DNA from: Arthrobacter russicus
GTDB taxonomy: Bacteria > Actinomycetota > Actinomycetes > Actinomycetales > Micrococcaceae
Length of the DNA: 64,000 nt
Reading direction: 5' to 3'
NCBI RefSeq assembly: GCF_031454135.1
Contig: NZ_JAVDQF010000001.1
Location: forward strand, 434,001 to 498,000
Within the stretch, counting starts at the first letter, position 1. Each line of letters opens with the position of its first letter. Shown piece after piece: positions 56,887 to 64,000 of the stretch. Under the pieces are notes generated by a model, which was given only the letters and a program-made list of their open reading frames with translations, made no database searches and was not told the DNA's origin. A program made the translations under genes and the position numbers.

Positions 56887-57213
56887 TCAATTCCCCAGAT
56901 CGGGGGCCTTCGGCAGCTCCAAGTCGTCGTTCTTGCTGAGCTCTTCGACGTTGACGTCCTTGAACGTGATCACCCGGACGTTCTTCACGAACCGGGCGGA
57001 ACGGTAGACGTCCCAGACCCAGGCGTCCTGGAGGTTCAGATCGAAGTAGACCTCGCCGTCGGCCGATCTGGCTTGCAAATCCACATGGTTCGCCAGGTAG
57101 AACCGGCGTTCAGTCTCCACCACATAGCTGAACAAGCCCACTACATCGCGGTATTCGCGATACAGCTGCAACTCCATATCGGTTTCGTAGTTCTCAAGGT
57201 CCTCAGCGCTCAT
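56887..57213 (-). CDS. DUF2469 family protein
   Basis: A 108-residue actinobacterial protein beginning MSAEDLENYETDMELQLYRE and containing YVVETERRFYLANHVDLQ, DAWVWDVYRSARFVKNVRVI and FKDVNVEEL. ATG 57213 gives the conserved N-terminus. It lies 7 bases after rnhB in the translation block, as in other actinobacteria. Role unknown. Confidence 0.92.
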   Translation of the reverse strand: MSAEDLENYETDMELQLYREYRDVVGLFSYVVETERRFYLANHVDLQARSADGEVYFDLNLQDAWVWDVYRSARFVKNVRVITFKDVNVEELSKNDDLELPKAPDLGN

Positions 57214-57220
57214 TGAACCA

Positions 57221-57922
57221 TCATGCCCTATCAACTGCCGGACTCGCTTTGCTGCCGAGCTGCCAGGTCCGGCGATGCCATTCGCTGGGTCCGCTGCGAT
57301 CGATCGCGGCCCGGTGCCCGGCGGTCGCATATCCCTTGTTGATTTTCCAGCCGAAGTCCGGGAACTCCGCATCCAAAGCGACCAGCATGGCGTCCCGCTG
57401 CACTTTCGCGAGCACGCTCGCCGCCGCCACGCTCAGACACCGCATATCGGCTTTGACCAAAGTCCGGACCGGGACGTCCACCCCGTCGTCGAGCGTGCCC
57501 GGAGCATCGAAAATGCTCAACTGGCTCGCCGAGAGCCAATCGTGGTTGCCGTCCAGAATCACCACTTCTGCACGGACTCCTGCAGCAAGCAGCGCCGCCC
57601 AGGCCCGAGTTCCGGCGAGCCGCAGGGCCGACATCAGGCCCAGGGCGTCGATTTCCGCAGCCGAGGCATGCCCGACGGCGTGGCCGACCGCCCATGCTTC
57701 GATCTTGGGCACGAGGTTCTCCCGCGCCTCGGCGGAAAGCAGCTTGGAGTCCTTGACCCCCGGCAACGGCTTCTGCGCCGAGGCGTCGATCACCACCATA
57801 CCCACGCTCACCGGACCGGCAAGCGCGCCGCGGCCCACTTCGTCGGCACCGGCCACGAAGCGATGCCCTTGCGCCATCAACCCGCGTTCAACCGCGAGCG
57901 TCGGTGCCGCAGCCACCGGCAC
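57221..57922 (-). CDS. rnhB: Ribonuclease HII
   Basis: A 233-residue enzyme that cleaves RNA-DNA hybrids and misincorporated ribonucleotides. The GRG(G/A) signature and acidic residues are in GADEVGRGALAGPVSV, ILDGNHDWL and LVKADMRCLSVAAASVLAKV. GTG 57922 starts 3 bases after the lepB stop, so translation is coupled. C-terminal KINKGYATAGHRAAI is typical. Confidence 0.94.
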   Translation of the reverse strand: MPVAAAPTLAVERGLMAQGHRFVAGADEVGRGALAGPVSVGMVVIDASAQKPLPGVKDSKLLSAEARENLVPKIEAWAVGHAVGHASAAEIDALGLMSALRLAGTRAWAALLAAGVRAEVVILDGNHDWLSASQLSIFDAPGTLDDGVDVPVRTLVKADMRCLSVAAASVLAKVQRDAMLVALDAEFPDFGWKINKGYATAGHRAAIDRSGPSEWHRRTWQLGSKASPAVDRA

Positions 57923-57925
57923 GGC

Positions 57926-58807
57926 TCAGTTGCCCGACGGGACGGGATCGGGGCTGCTGACCGGCGCGGACGACGGTGCCGGGACATCGCGGAAGGTGTC
58001 CGGGTAGTTGCCCAGCACCGCCCAACGGTTCAATGGCCAGGCGATCACCGAGGCAGTGCCTTCGACGTCGGATTCGGCGACGAAGCCCCGGCTCGCCGAA
58101 TCCTGGTGGAACCGCGAATCGGCGGACCGGTTGCGGTTGTCGCCCATGACCCAGAGCTTGCCGGCCGGCACCGTGACGTCGAAGCTGGCGTTGGGCCCGG
58201 CGGTATTGTCCGAGCCGGGGAAGAGATACGGCTCCACCAGACCCTTGCCATTGACCGTGATCTGGCCTTGGGCGTCGCAGCAGACCACGCGATCGCCAGG
58301 CATCCCAATCACCCGTTTGATCAGATGCTGTTGTGACTCGTCCGGCATCAAGCCCACGAAGGTCAGTGACTCCTTGAACCAGTTGACCGGCTGGGCCGGA
58401 ACTGCCGGGAGCCACCCCTGGGTGTCCTTGAACACCACCACATCGCCGCGCTGCAACGCGAACGGTCGGGGAACCAGCAGATTCACGAAAATCCGATCGT
58501 CGACCTGCAGGGTGTTCTGCATGGACTCCGAGGGGATGAAATACGCCCGGAAGAAAAAGGTCTTGATCACGAAGGAGAGCACCAGGGCGATCACGATCAC
58601 AATCGCGATCTCCTTCACCCAGGAGAGCAAGCCGGTGTTCTTGGCCTTGTCCTTCGGGTGCTTGGACTCGATGGCTTCGGCCGAAGCAGCCGGGTCGAAG
58701 CCCGCAGCCTCGCCAGCGCCCTCGGCGGCGTCCGGTCCTGGTTGGCCCGGCTCCCGGGGCGGCTCGGAGATTGAGTCATCAGCGGGGCCGGGGGTACGGT
58801 GCGACAT
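57926..58807 (-). CDS. lepB: Signal peptidase I (second copy)
   Basis: A 293-residue membrane-anchored protease that cleaves Sec and Tat signal peptides. It has a long polar N-terminal tail (about 60 residues), one TM helix (IAIVIVIALVLSFVIK), the catalytic Ser in YFIPSESMQNTL and the Lys in LIKRVIGMPGDRVVC; GDNRNRSADSR is box E. It begins directly after the stop of the other lepB gene. Two adjacent lepB genes are common in this family. Confidence 0.94.
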   Translation of the reverse strand: MSHRTPGPADDSISEPPREPGQPGPDAAEGAGEAAGFDPAASAEAIESKHPKDKAKNTGLLSWVKEIAIVIVIALVLSFVIKTFFFRAYFIPSESMQNTLQVDDRIFVNLLVPRPFALQRGDVVVFKDTQGWLPAVPAQPVNWFKESLTFVGLMPDESQQHLIKRVIGMPGDRVVCCDAQGQITVNGKGLVEPYLFPGSDNTAGPNASFDVTVPAGKLWVMGDNRNRSADSRFHQDSASRGFVAESDVEGTASVIAWPLNRWAVLGNYPDTFRDVPAPSSAPVSSPDPVPSGN

Positions 58808-59488
58808 CTATTGGGTGCCTTTCTGGGCAGGTGGACCGATAAAGGTCCGTGGAACTGATCCGAAGCGCTCGAGCGGCCAGAGGATCTGGAGGGGACGACC
58901 GATCACTTTCCCCACCGGGATCAGGCCGCCGCCGGGCGCACCGAGCAAGGAACGGGAATCAGCGGAAACCGAACGATGGTCCCCCATCAGCCACAACTTA
59001 CCCTGTGGCACGATGACATCAAAGGACATCGAGCTGGGAGCATCCCCAGGAAAAAGATAGGGCTCCGCGAGGGCCTCGCCGTTGACACTGAGTTGCCCTC
59101 CGGCAGTACAGCATTTCACTTCGTCCCCGGCGATCCCGATCACCCGTTTGACGTACACTGTGTCGCTGCCGACCAGGCCGAGGAACTGCCCGATCGCGGA
59201 CAAGCCGTCGAGCAGCGGTCCACGCCCGGAATTCAACGGGTCGAAGGAACCCCGGCCGTCGAAGACCACGATGTCGCCGCGGTTGATCGGGCCGAAGGCG
59301 TAGTCGGTGCGGGAAACCGCAACGCGGTCCCCGGCGCTGAACTGCGGTTCCATCGATCCGGACGGAATGTAGTAGACCTCGAGCCATAGGGCACGGATCA
59401 GGGCGCTGGCCACCAGAGCCACCGCGGCGGCGAGCAAAACAAAGCGCCAACCCAGTTTCCTGGGCCGGCGCTCCGTACGTGCGGTCAA
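58808..59488 (-). CDS. lepB: Signal peptidase I (first copy)
   Basis: A 226-residue form with a short cytoplasmic tail, one TM helix (FVLLAAAVALVASALI), catalytic Ser in YIPSGSMEPQF and Lys in VYVKRVIGIAGDEVKC, and box E GDHRSVSADSR. It lies 15 bases after rplS. Differences in N-terminal tail and loops from the second copy suggest different substrate preference, not proven. Confidence 0.94.
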   Translation of the reverse strand: MTARTERRPRKLGWRFVLLAAAVALVASALIRALWLEVYYIPSGSMEPQFSAGDRVAVSRTDYAFGPINRGDIVVFDGRGSFDPLNSGRGPLLDGLSAIGQFLGLVGSDTVYVKRVIGIAGDEVKCCTAGGQLSVNGEALAEPYLFPGDAPSSMSFDVIVPQGKLWLMGDHRSVSADSRSLLGAPGGGLIPVGKVIGRPLQILWPLERFGSVPRTFIGPPAQKGTQ

Positions 59489-59503
59489 GCGAGCGTCCGC
59501 TGT

Positions 59504-59863
59504 CTACTTGGTAGGCAGGTTGTCGCGCTTTTCCTTGATCTTTGCAGCCTTGCCACGCAGATCGCGCATGTAGTACAGCTTTGCACGACGCACGTCACCG
59601 CGGGTGACCACCTCGATCTTTTCGATGATCGGGGAATGCACCGGGAAGGTACGCTCCACGCCAACGCCGAAGGAGACCTTGCGGACCGTGAAGGTCTCGC
59701 GGATGCCATCGCCCTGGCGGCCGAGCACGAAGCCCTGGAACACCTGGACGCGGGAGCGGTTGCCTTCGATGATGTTGACGTGCACCTTGAGGGTGTCGCC
59801 GGCCCGGAAAGCCGGAACGTCGCTGCGCAGGCTGGCTGCGTCTACTGAATCTAGGATGTGCAT
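59504..59863 (-). CDS. rplS: 50S ribosomal protein L19
   Basis: A 119-residue ribosomal protein at the subunit interface. [49 protein letters not shown] and [10 protein letters not shown] are conserved. It has a 215-base leader from trmD (60078-59864) in which no further gene is seen; a promoter or regulatory structure is possible there. Confidence 0.97.
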   Translation of the reverse strand: MHILDSVDAASLRSDVPAFRAGDTLKVHVNIIEGNRSRVQVFQGFVLGRQGDGIRETFTVRKVSFGVGVERTFPVHSPIIEKIEVVTRGDVRRAKLYYMRDLRGKAAKIKEKRDNLPTK

Positions 59864-60078
59864 AGTGCGACTCCTGGTGAACGCTACAGGTCATTCACTT
59901 TGCTTCGCGGCACCAAGCACCCGGATGGAACCGGGGCAATGCTGCCGGAGAGTGGATTAGCCGATCTGGCACGGATGGCCGACCGGAGTATTCGCTTTCT
60001 GAACGTGCTCCCCCTGTAGCAGGAGACGCTCAGCAAACACAACCACCAATTCTGCCATATTCGGGCAGGCTGCACCAA

Positions 60079-60891
60079 TTACCGCGGATCGAAGTCGATC
60101 CGCTGCAACCCGCCGTCGACGACGTGGTAACCGGCGCTGCGCAGCAGCTCGAGGTCCGCGCGGTTCAACCCGGAGACCTCGAGCCCGCGCAGCAGGTCCG
60201 GCCGGCGTGCGGCGGTGCGCAGCAGCTGCTGGTCCCGGCGGAACCTGGCGATCTTGGCATGGTTCCCGCTGAGCAGCGTCTCCGGGACGTCGGCCCCGCG
60301 CCACGAGGAAGGCTTGGTGTACACCGGGTATTCGAGCAAACCGTCCTGATGCGACTCTTCGACCAGGGATTCCGGATTACCGACCACTCCCGGCAGCAGC
60401 CTGGCGATCGCCTCGACCATCGCCAGGACCGCCACTTCACCGCCGTTGAGCACATAGTCGCCCAAGCTCATCGGCCGGACCGTGAAATGCTCTTGAGCCC
60501 AGTCAAGCACCCGCTCGTCGATGCCTTCGTACCGACCGCAGGCGAATACCAAGTGGTCTTGCGCGGACAGCTCTTCGGCGATCCGCTGGGTGAAGACTTC
60601 GCCGGCCGGCGCCGGCACGATCAGCACCGGCTTCGCACCGGGTTCCGGATCAGCGGCGCCACCGCGCCCGAGCAACGCCTCCAAGGCCAACGCCCAGGGC
60701 TCCGGCTTCATCACCATGCCGGCACCGCCGCCGTACGGCGTGTCGTCTACCGTGCGATGGCGGTCCGAGGCGAAATCACGCAGATTATGCACTTCCAACC
60801 GCAGCAAGCCGTCCTGCCGAGCCTTCCCGATCAGGCTCAGCTCGAGCGGAGCCAAGTACTCCGGGAAGATGCTGATCACATCGAGGCGCAT
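60079..60891 (-). CDS. trmD: tRNA (guanine-N1)-methyltransferase
   Basis: A 270-residue SPOUT enzyme that makes m1G37 in tRNA. The N-terminus [45 protein letters not shown] and [20 protein letters not shown] form the trefoil-knot SAM site, and the C-terminal half carries the tRNA-binding segment. It abuts rimM with no spacer, so the two are coupled. Confidence 0.97.
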   Translation of the reverse strand: MRLDVISIFPEYLAPLELSLIGKARQDGLLRLEVHNLRDFASDRHRTVDDTPYGGGAGMVMKPEPWALALEALLGRGGAADPEPGAKPVLIVPAPAGEVFTQRIAEELSAQDHLVFACGRYEGIDERVLDWAQEHFTVRPMSLGDYVLNGGEVAVLAMVEAIARLLPGVVGNPESLVEESHQDGLLEYPVYTKPSSWRGADVPETLLSGNHAKIARFRRDQQLLRTAARRPDLLRGLEVSGLNRADLELLRSAGYHVVDGGLQRIDFDPR

Positions 60892-61434
60892 CTACTCCGT
60901 GCCCTCGCGCTGTTCGGCCTCGGAGTCCCGGTTGACCTCGAACAGCCCGCCGGGCGGGGTCAATCGGATGAACCCGGCCTCGATATCCACTTCGGGGACG
61001 ATCTCGGTGACGAACGGGACCAGGACTTCTTCACCGGCGGCAGTTTTGATCACGAGCAGATCCTGCGCGGGCATCGGAGTCAGCGCCACGACCTTGCCCA
61101 CTTCTTCGGAGCCGATCCGAGCGGCGAGGCCGATCAGTTCGTGTTCGTACCAGGCGTCGTCGTCGGTTTCCAGTTCGGAATCGGTGTCGAAAACCAACCT
61201 CGTGCCACGCAATGCCTCGGCTTGGTTCCGGTCCAGCACTTCCTCGAAGCCGAGCAGCAGGATCTCTTTGTTCCAACGCGCCGTGGCAACCGTCAAGGGC
61301 CCCCGACCGGTCGGTTCGGTCGCGAAGACGGCGCCCGCAGCGAACCGGTCCTGTGGCGCGTCGGTGAGCACCTCAACCGTCACCTCGCCGCGGATGCCGT
61401 GCGGTTTGCCGATTCGGCCGACGTGGACTTGCAT
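60892..61434 (-). CDS. rimM: 16S rRNA processing protein RimM
   Basis: A 180-residue 30S maturation factor. The RimM N-terminal domain (QVHVGRIGKPHGIRGEVTVE) and PRC-barrel domain (ELIGLAARIGSEEVGKVVALT; LVPFVTEIVPEVDIEAGFI) are both present. Coupled to trmD downstream and separated from the KH gene by 111 bases containing a hairpin. Confidence 0.96.
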   Translation of the reverse strand: MQVHVGRIGKPHGIRGEVTVEVLTDAPQDRFAAGAVFATEPTGRGPLTVATARWNKEILLLGFEEVLDRNQAEALRGTRLVFDTDSELETDDDAWYEHELIGLAARIGSEEVGKVVALTPMPAQDLLVIKTAAGEEVLVPFVTEIVPEVDIEAGFIRLTPPGGLFEVNRDSEAEQREGTE

Positions 61435-61476
61435 GTTTCTCCCGGGTTGGAACGATGGAAAGCGCGGAAAAGAAAG

Positions 61477-61503
61477 GGCCCCGGCACATTCCGTGCCGGA
61501 GCC
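61477..61503 (-). terminator. Hairpin between the KH gene and rimM
   Basis: GGCTCCGGCAC pairs with GTGCCGGGGCC (one mismatch/wobble), followed on the minus strand by CTTTCTTTT. It may partly terminate or attenuate the rpsP-KH transcript before rimM-trmD. Confidence 0.6.
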
Positions 61504-61545
61504 ACAATCTTAGCTGTAATCTGGGGTGCTGCGTTGCCTGGTAGC

Positions 61546-61788
61546 TCAGCGACGCCGGTCAGTGTCGACGACGTCGACGCGGACTTGGTCGCCACCGGAC
61601 AAGGCTCCCACCACGGTGCGCAAGGCACGGGCAGTCCGACCTTGACGGCCGATGACCCGGCCCAAGTCATCCGGGTGGACCCGGACTTCCAAGGTCTCGC
61701 CACGCCGGTTGTTGCGCGCCGCGACAGTCACGTCGTCCGGGCTGTCCACGATTCCGCGGACCAAATGCTCCAGAGCCTCGGCCAGCAA
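61546..61788 (-). CDS. khpA: KH-domain RNA-binding protein KhpA (YlqC)
   Basis: An 80-residue single KH-domain protein: ALEHLVRGIVDSPDDVTV, then the GxxG loop in LGRVIGRQGRTARALRTVV. TTG 61788, one base after the rpsP stop, gives the family N-terminus; the longer frame overlapping rpsP is not used. KhpA partners KhpB in RNA binding in other Gram-positive bacteria. Confidence 0.9.
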   Translation of the reverse strand: MLAEALEHLVRGIVDSPDDVTVAARNNRRGETLEVRVHPDDLGRVIGRQGRTARALRTVVGALSGGDQVRVDVVDTDRRR

Positions 61789-61789
61789 G

Positions 61790-62233
61790 TTACTCTGCCT
61801 CAGTGGTTTCTGCAGCTTCAACAGCCTCGGCAGCCGGCTCTTCAGCGACTTCTTCGGCCTTCTTCTTCGGGGTGATGGCTTCCTTGGTGATCACCGAGCT
61901 CTTCTCCGGTGCCACGAAGGCGTCCTTGGCGACCTTGGTCTTCAACCGACCTTCGGCGCCCGGGAGGCCCTTGAATTTCTGCCAGTCACCGGTGATCTTG
62001 AGGATCTGGGCGACCTGCTCGGACGGCTGAGCGCCGACGGAGAGCCAGTACTGCGCCCGCTCGGAATCGACCTCGATGAACGAGGGCTCTTCAGTCGGGT
62101 GGTACTTGCCGATCTCTTCGATGGCCCGGCCATCACGCTTGGTGCGTGAGTCGGCGACAACGATGCGGTAGTACGGTGCGCGCATTTTTCCAAAGCGCTT
62201 GAGGCGAATCTTAACGGCCACTTTTGTGGTCAC
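61790..62233 (-). CDS. rpsP: 30S ribosomal protein S16
   Basis: A 147-residue protein. The S16 fold covers residues 1-85 ([54 protein letters not shown]); an actinobacterial Lys/Glu/Ala-rich tail follows ([20 protein letters not shown]). First gene of the translation block; upstream 152 bases hold its promoter. Confidence 0.97.
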   Translation of the reverse strand: MTTKVAVKIRLKRFGKMRAPYYRIVVADSRTKRDGRAIEEIGKYHPTEEPSFIEVDSERAQYWLSVGAQPSEQVAQILKITGDWQKFKGLPGAEGRLKTKVAKDAFVAPEKSSVITKEAITPKKKAEEVAEEPAAEAVEAAETTEAE

Positions 62234-62385
62234 TCCTGTTTCTGAAACGGGTCGAACCCTGTGTCACGCTCCCGTGGGGCGGGCCGATCTGAGGGTTCTG
62301 AAGGACACAATGCGCGCACGGAGAGAGGGGCCATGCGGATCGAGTACCTGTTCATTATGCCAGATGGTTCCGCGCAGCGCGAACT

Positions 62386-62814
62386 TCACACGGTGATGTA
62401 ATACAGCGCCAACCGCGCGTCCTCGTCGGCTGCGACCACCTGGCCCGCCATCGATGCGATGCTGCGCAAAAGGGGCTCGGCGACGGCCGGCGTGGTGGCG
62501 AATTCTTCGGTTGCCGCCCATGCCGCGGCGAGTTCGGAAACTTCTTCCTGGTCTTCCAGCGTCGGCAATTCGGCGAGGACCTCGGCCAAGGCATCCGGAA
62601 GCACCATCAGATGGTCCAGGTCGACGTCGACCATGCCGAGCGCAGTCTCGGTGCCCGTGGCGTGCACCGTCTTGACCGCCAATTCGCCCAGTACTTCCAG
62701 ATCGAGATCGGTTGCTTCGCCCAGGTCGAGCAACTGCTTGGGCTTCGGCCCGCCGTCGCGTGCGTAGCGGCTGGCTTCGTGGTGGGTTGCGATGAACAAC
62801 TGGTTAGTGGACAT
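62386..62814 (-). CDS. Hypothetical protein, 142 aa
   Basis: An acidic Leu/Ala/Glu-rich protein: MSTNQLFIATHHEASRYARD begins it, and LGEATDLDLEVLGELAVKTV, VDLDHLMVLPDALAEVLAEL and MAGQVVAADEDARLALYYIT follow. No motif or TM is visible. ATG 62814 is chosen. Composition and codon use look like a real chromosomal gene; family not recognised. Confidence 0.7.
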   Translation of the reverse strand: MSTNQLFIATHHEASRYARDGGPKPKQLLDLGEATDLDLEVLGELAVKTVHATGTETALGMVDVDLDHLMVLPDALAEVLAELPTLEDQEEVSELAAAWAATEEFATTPAVAEPLLRSIASMAGQVVAADEDARLALYYITV

Positions 62815-62893
62815 GGCATGGCCTTCCGCCGGTGGTCCGGGGCTCTGGGTTCGGGCCCCTGTTGAGTCAAGACTAGCCGGACTTCGCAGCGGT

Positions 62894-63403
62894 TCAAGCA
62901 CGCCGGGCGGGCTGTTCGGAAAGCAATTCCGCGGCCATCGCCACCCGCGCGCCGAGCGCGTCCAGCCCCAGCGCCTGCTCGTGCTCGCGCAGTTGCCGCA
63001 ACCCGGGCGTACCCGGCTCGACGACGCGGAACCCGCATCTCGCGTAAAACGGCGCATTGAACGGCACATCGCGAAAGGTGCACAAGGTCATCCGGCGGTA
63101 GCCTGCGGTCCGCGCCCAGTTCTTGGCCGTCTCGATCAACGCTCTGCCGATCCCCTGCCCCGCGGCTTCCGGCAGCACCGAGATCTGCTCCAGATGCGCC
63201 TGCCCGTCGACCTCGTCCAGTTTGGCCAGGCCCAATAGCTGGCCCGACCGTTCCGCGAGCAGCACGTGCAATCCGGCGCGGTATTCTTCCGCACTGCTCG
63301 CCGCAGGCAGCCTTGACAGGCCCATCACCGAGTCCGCTGCGCTCTCGATCCCCGGCAGCTGCGGGTAGTCTGCCTCCTCGGCAGTCCGGATACTAAATTC
63401 CAT
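62894..63403 (-). CDS. GNAT-family N-acetyltransferase
   Basis: A 169-residue GNAT with acetyl-CoA motif LEQISVLPEAAGQGIGRALI, followed by the MTLCTFRDVPFNAPFYARCG strand-helix. The N-terminus MEFSIRTAEEADYPQLPGIE is typical of the fold. ATG 63403. The substrate is not known. Divergent from the thiC riboswitch region. Confidence 0.88.
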   Translation of the reverse strand: MEFSIRTAEEADYPQLPGIESAADSVMGLSRLPAASSAEEYRAGLHVLLAERSGQLLGLAKLDEVDGQAHLEQISVLPEAAGQGIGRALIETAKNWARTAGYRRMTLCTFRDVPFNAPFYARCGFRVVEPGTPGLRQLREHEQALGLDALGARVAMAAELLSEQPARRA

Positions 63404-63461
63404 GGCTGGATCCTATCCCCCGGATCGGCCACCGCCGAGCCGGATCTGCTAACCTCGGATC

Positions 63462-63556
63462 ATCCACACGGGTGCCCTTGGCAAAGGGCTGAGATCAGGC
63501 CGATACCGCCTGCGACCGTTCGAACCTGTCCGGGTCATTCCGGCGAAGGAAGTAGG
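63462..63556 (+). promoter_or_regulatory. TPP riboswitch (thi element)
   Basis: The thi-box core is present: ACGGGTGCCC, GGGCTGAGATCAGG, then GACCGTTCGAACCTG and CCGGGTCATTCCGGCG with AAGGAAG. It ends about 10 bases before the thiC ATG, so thiamine diphosphate binding probably masks the ribosome-binding site. Confidence 0.95.
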
Positions 63557-63566
63557 AAACACCATC

Positions 63567-64000
63567 ATGTCTGCTGCCCAGATTCACGATTCCGGCAACA
63601 ATCACCCAGCCCATTCGCTCGGCTTCCTCGAAGCCGGCGAGCTGCGCGTCCCGGTCACCCGGATAGCTTTGGACGATTCGCCGGAGGGGCCCAATCCGGA
63701 CTTCGTGACTTATCGCACCGCAGGACCTGGCAGCGATCCGGTGCGCGGTCTGCCGCCGCTGCGCGCTGAGTGGGTTGCCGCCCGCGGCGACGTGGAAACC
63801 TATCCGGGCCGGCGTCGCGACTTGTCCGACGACGGCCGCTCAGCGGTCCGGCGCGGTGCGGCTTCAGCGGAATGGCAGGGCGCCAAGCCGGAACCTCGGC
63901 GTGCCCTGCCCGGCCGGCGGGTGACCCAAATGCATTACGCACGCGCCGGCGTCGTGACCAAGGAAATGCAGTTCGTCGCGCTGCGCGAGGGCTGCGAGGT
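63567..64000 (+). CDS. thiC: Phosphomethylpyrimidine synthase ThiC, 5' part (cut by window)
   Basis: The first 144 codons of a radical-SAM enzyme that converts aminoimidazole ribotide to HMP-phosphate. The visible part holds the N-terminal region ([40 protein letters not shown]) and [20 protein letters not shown], which is characteristic. The catalytic domain and the C-terminal cluster cysteines lie outside the window. ATG 63567. Confidence 0.95.
   Translation, partial: MSAAQIHDSGNNHPAHSLGFLEAGELRVPVTRIALDDSPEGPNPDFVTYRTAGPGSDPVRGLPPLRAEWVAARGDVETYPGRRRDLSDDGRSAVRRGAASAEWQGAKPEPRRALPGRRVTQMHYARAGVVTKEMQFVALREGCE

Noticed and set aside
57926-59488. Two adjacent lepB genes as a recent duplication
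   Set aside because: The copies differ strongly in length and loops, and paired lepB genes after rplS are common in this family, so it is an old arrangement.
60124-61875. A 583-codon plus-strand frame opposite trmD, rimM and khpA
   Set aside because: Antisense to well-conserved translation genes and without any recognisable domain.

Overview
The window is high-GC actinobacterial chromosome and looks like a member of the Micrococcaceae (Arthrobacter-like). The support is gene order and family content: a homodimeric E1 aceE followed by a PucR-type regulator and fabD-fabH-acpP-fabF; actinobacterial families DUF3052, DUF3145 and DUF2469; an MptB-like mannosyltransferase; and the block rpsP-KH-rimM-trmD-rplS-lepB-lepB-rnhB-DUF2469-yraN-comM-dprA-xerC. 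No genus is claimed.

Layout. 1-5.2 kb: end of ettA, a lipoprotein, a 14-TM MFS exporter, an APH-fold kinase and a paralogous SSB. 5.4-10.5 kb: tRNA-Arg, a membrane protein, a GH2 beta-galactosidase, a broken mepB-like gene and an AlkD-like glycosylase. 10.5-16.9 kb: two polyprenol-dependent mannosyltransferase-like membrane proteins, GNAT proteins, orn, tRNA-His and def. 17.1-20.7 kb: a sulfide oxidation module (GntR/UTRA regulator, sulfide:quinone oxidoreductase, persulfide dioxygenase-rhodanese) with a palindrome inside its promoter. 20.8-25.2 kb: secreted HNH nuclease, HEAT protein, RNase P RNA, and a small group of unknown genes headed by a DUF4190/MmpS-like gene split by an in-frame stop. 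25.2-34.6 kb: central metabolism and housekeeping (GAPDH, old yellow enzyme, yaaA, Nif3, msrA, cysK-cysE, gnd). 34.7-35.0 kb: two promoter-hairpin units with divergent stems but the same ATCCCCCAAT loop, the most unusual feature here. 37.6-40.5 kb: a 2.9-kb integrated element in tRNA-Val, bounded by 51-bp direct repeats, with a decayed integrase and two unknown envelope or secreted genes. 40.5-42.4 kb: sirtuin, peroxiredoxin and DUF3052. 42.7-51.7 kb: aceE and the fatty-acid synthesis operon with a shared candidate operator. 51.8-62.2 kb: the natural competence, recombination and translation block on the minus strand. 63.4-64 kb: a TPP riboswitch and the start of thiC.

How the parts connect. 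AceE makes acetyl-CoA, which fabD/H/acpP/fabF turn into fatty acids under the FasR-like regulator. CysE and CysK make cysteine, and the 17-20 kb module oxidises excess sulfide. Several convergent gene pairs are separated by long perfect inverted repeats that probably act as two-way terminators. No CRISPR array, rRNA operon or intact insertion sequence was seen.
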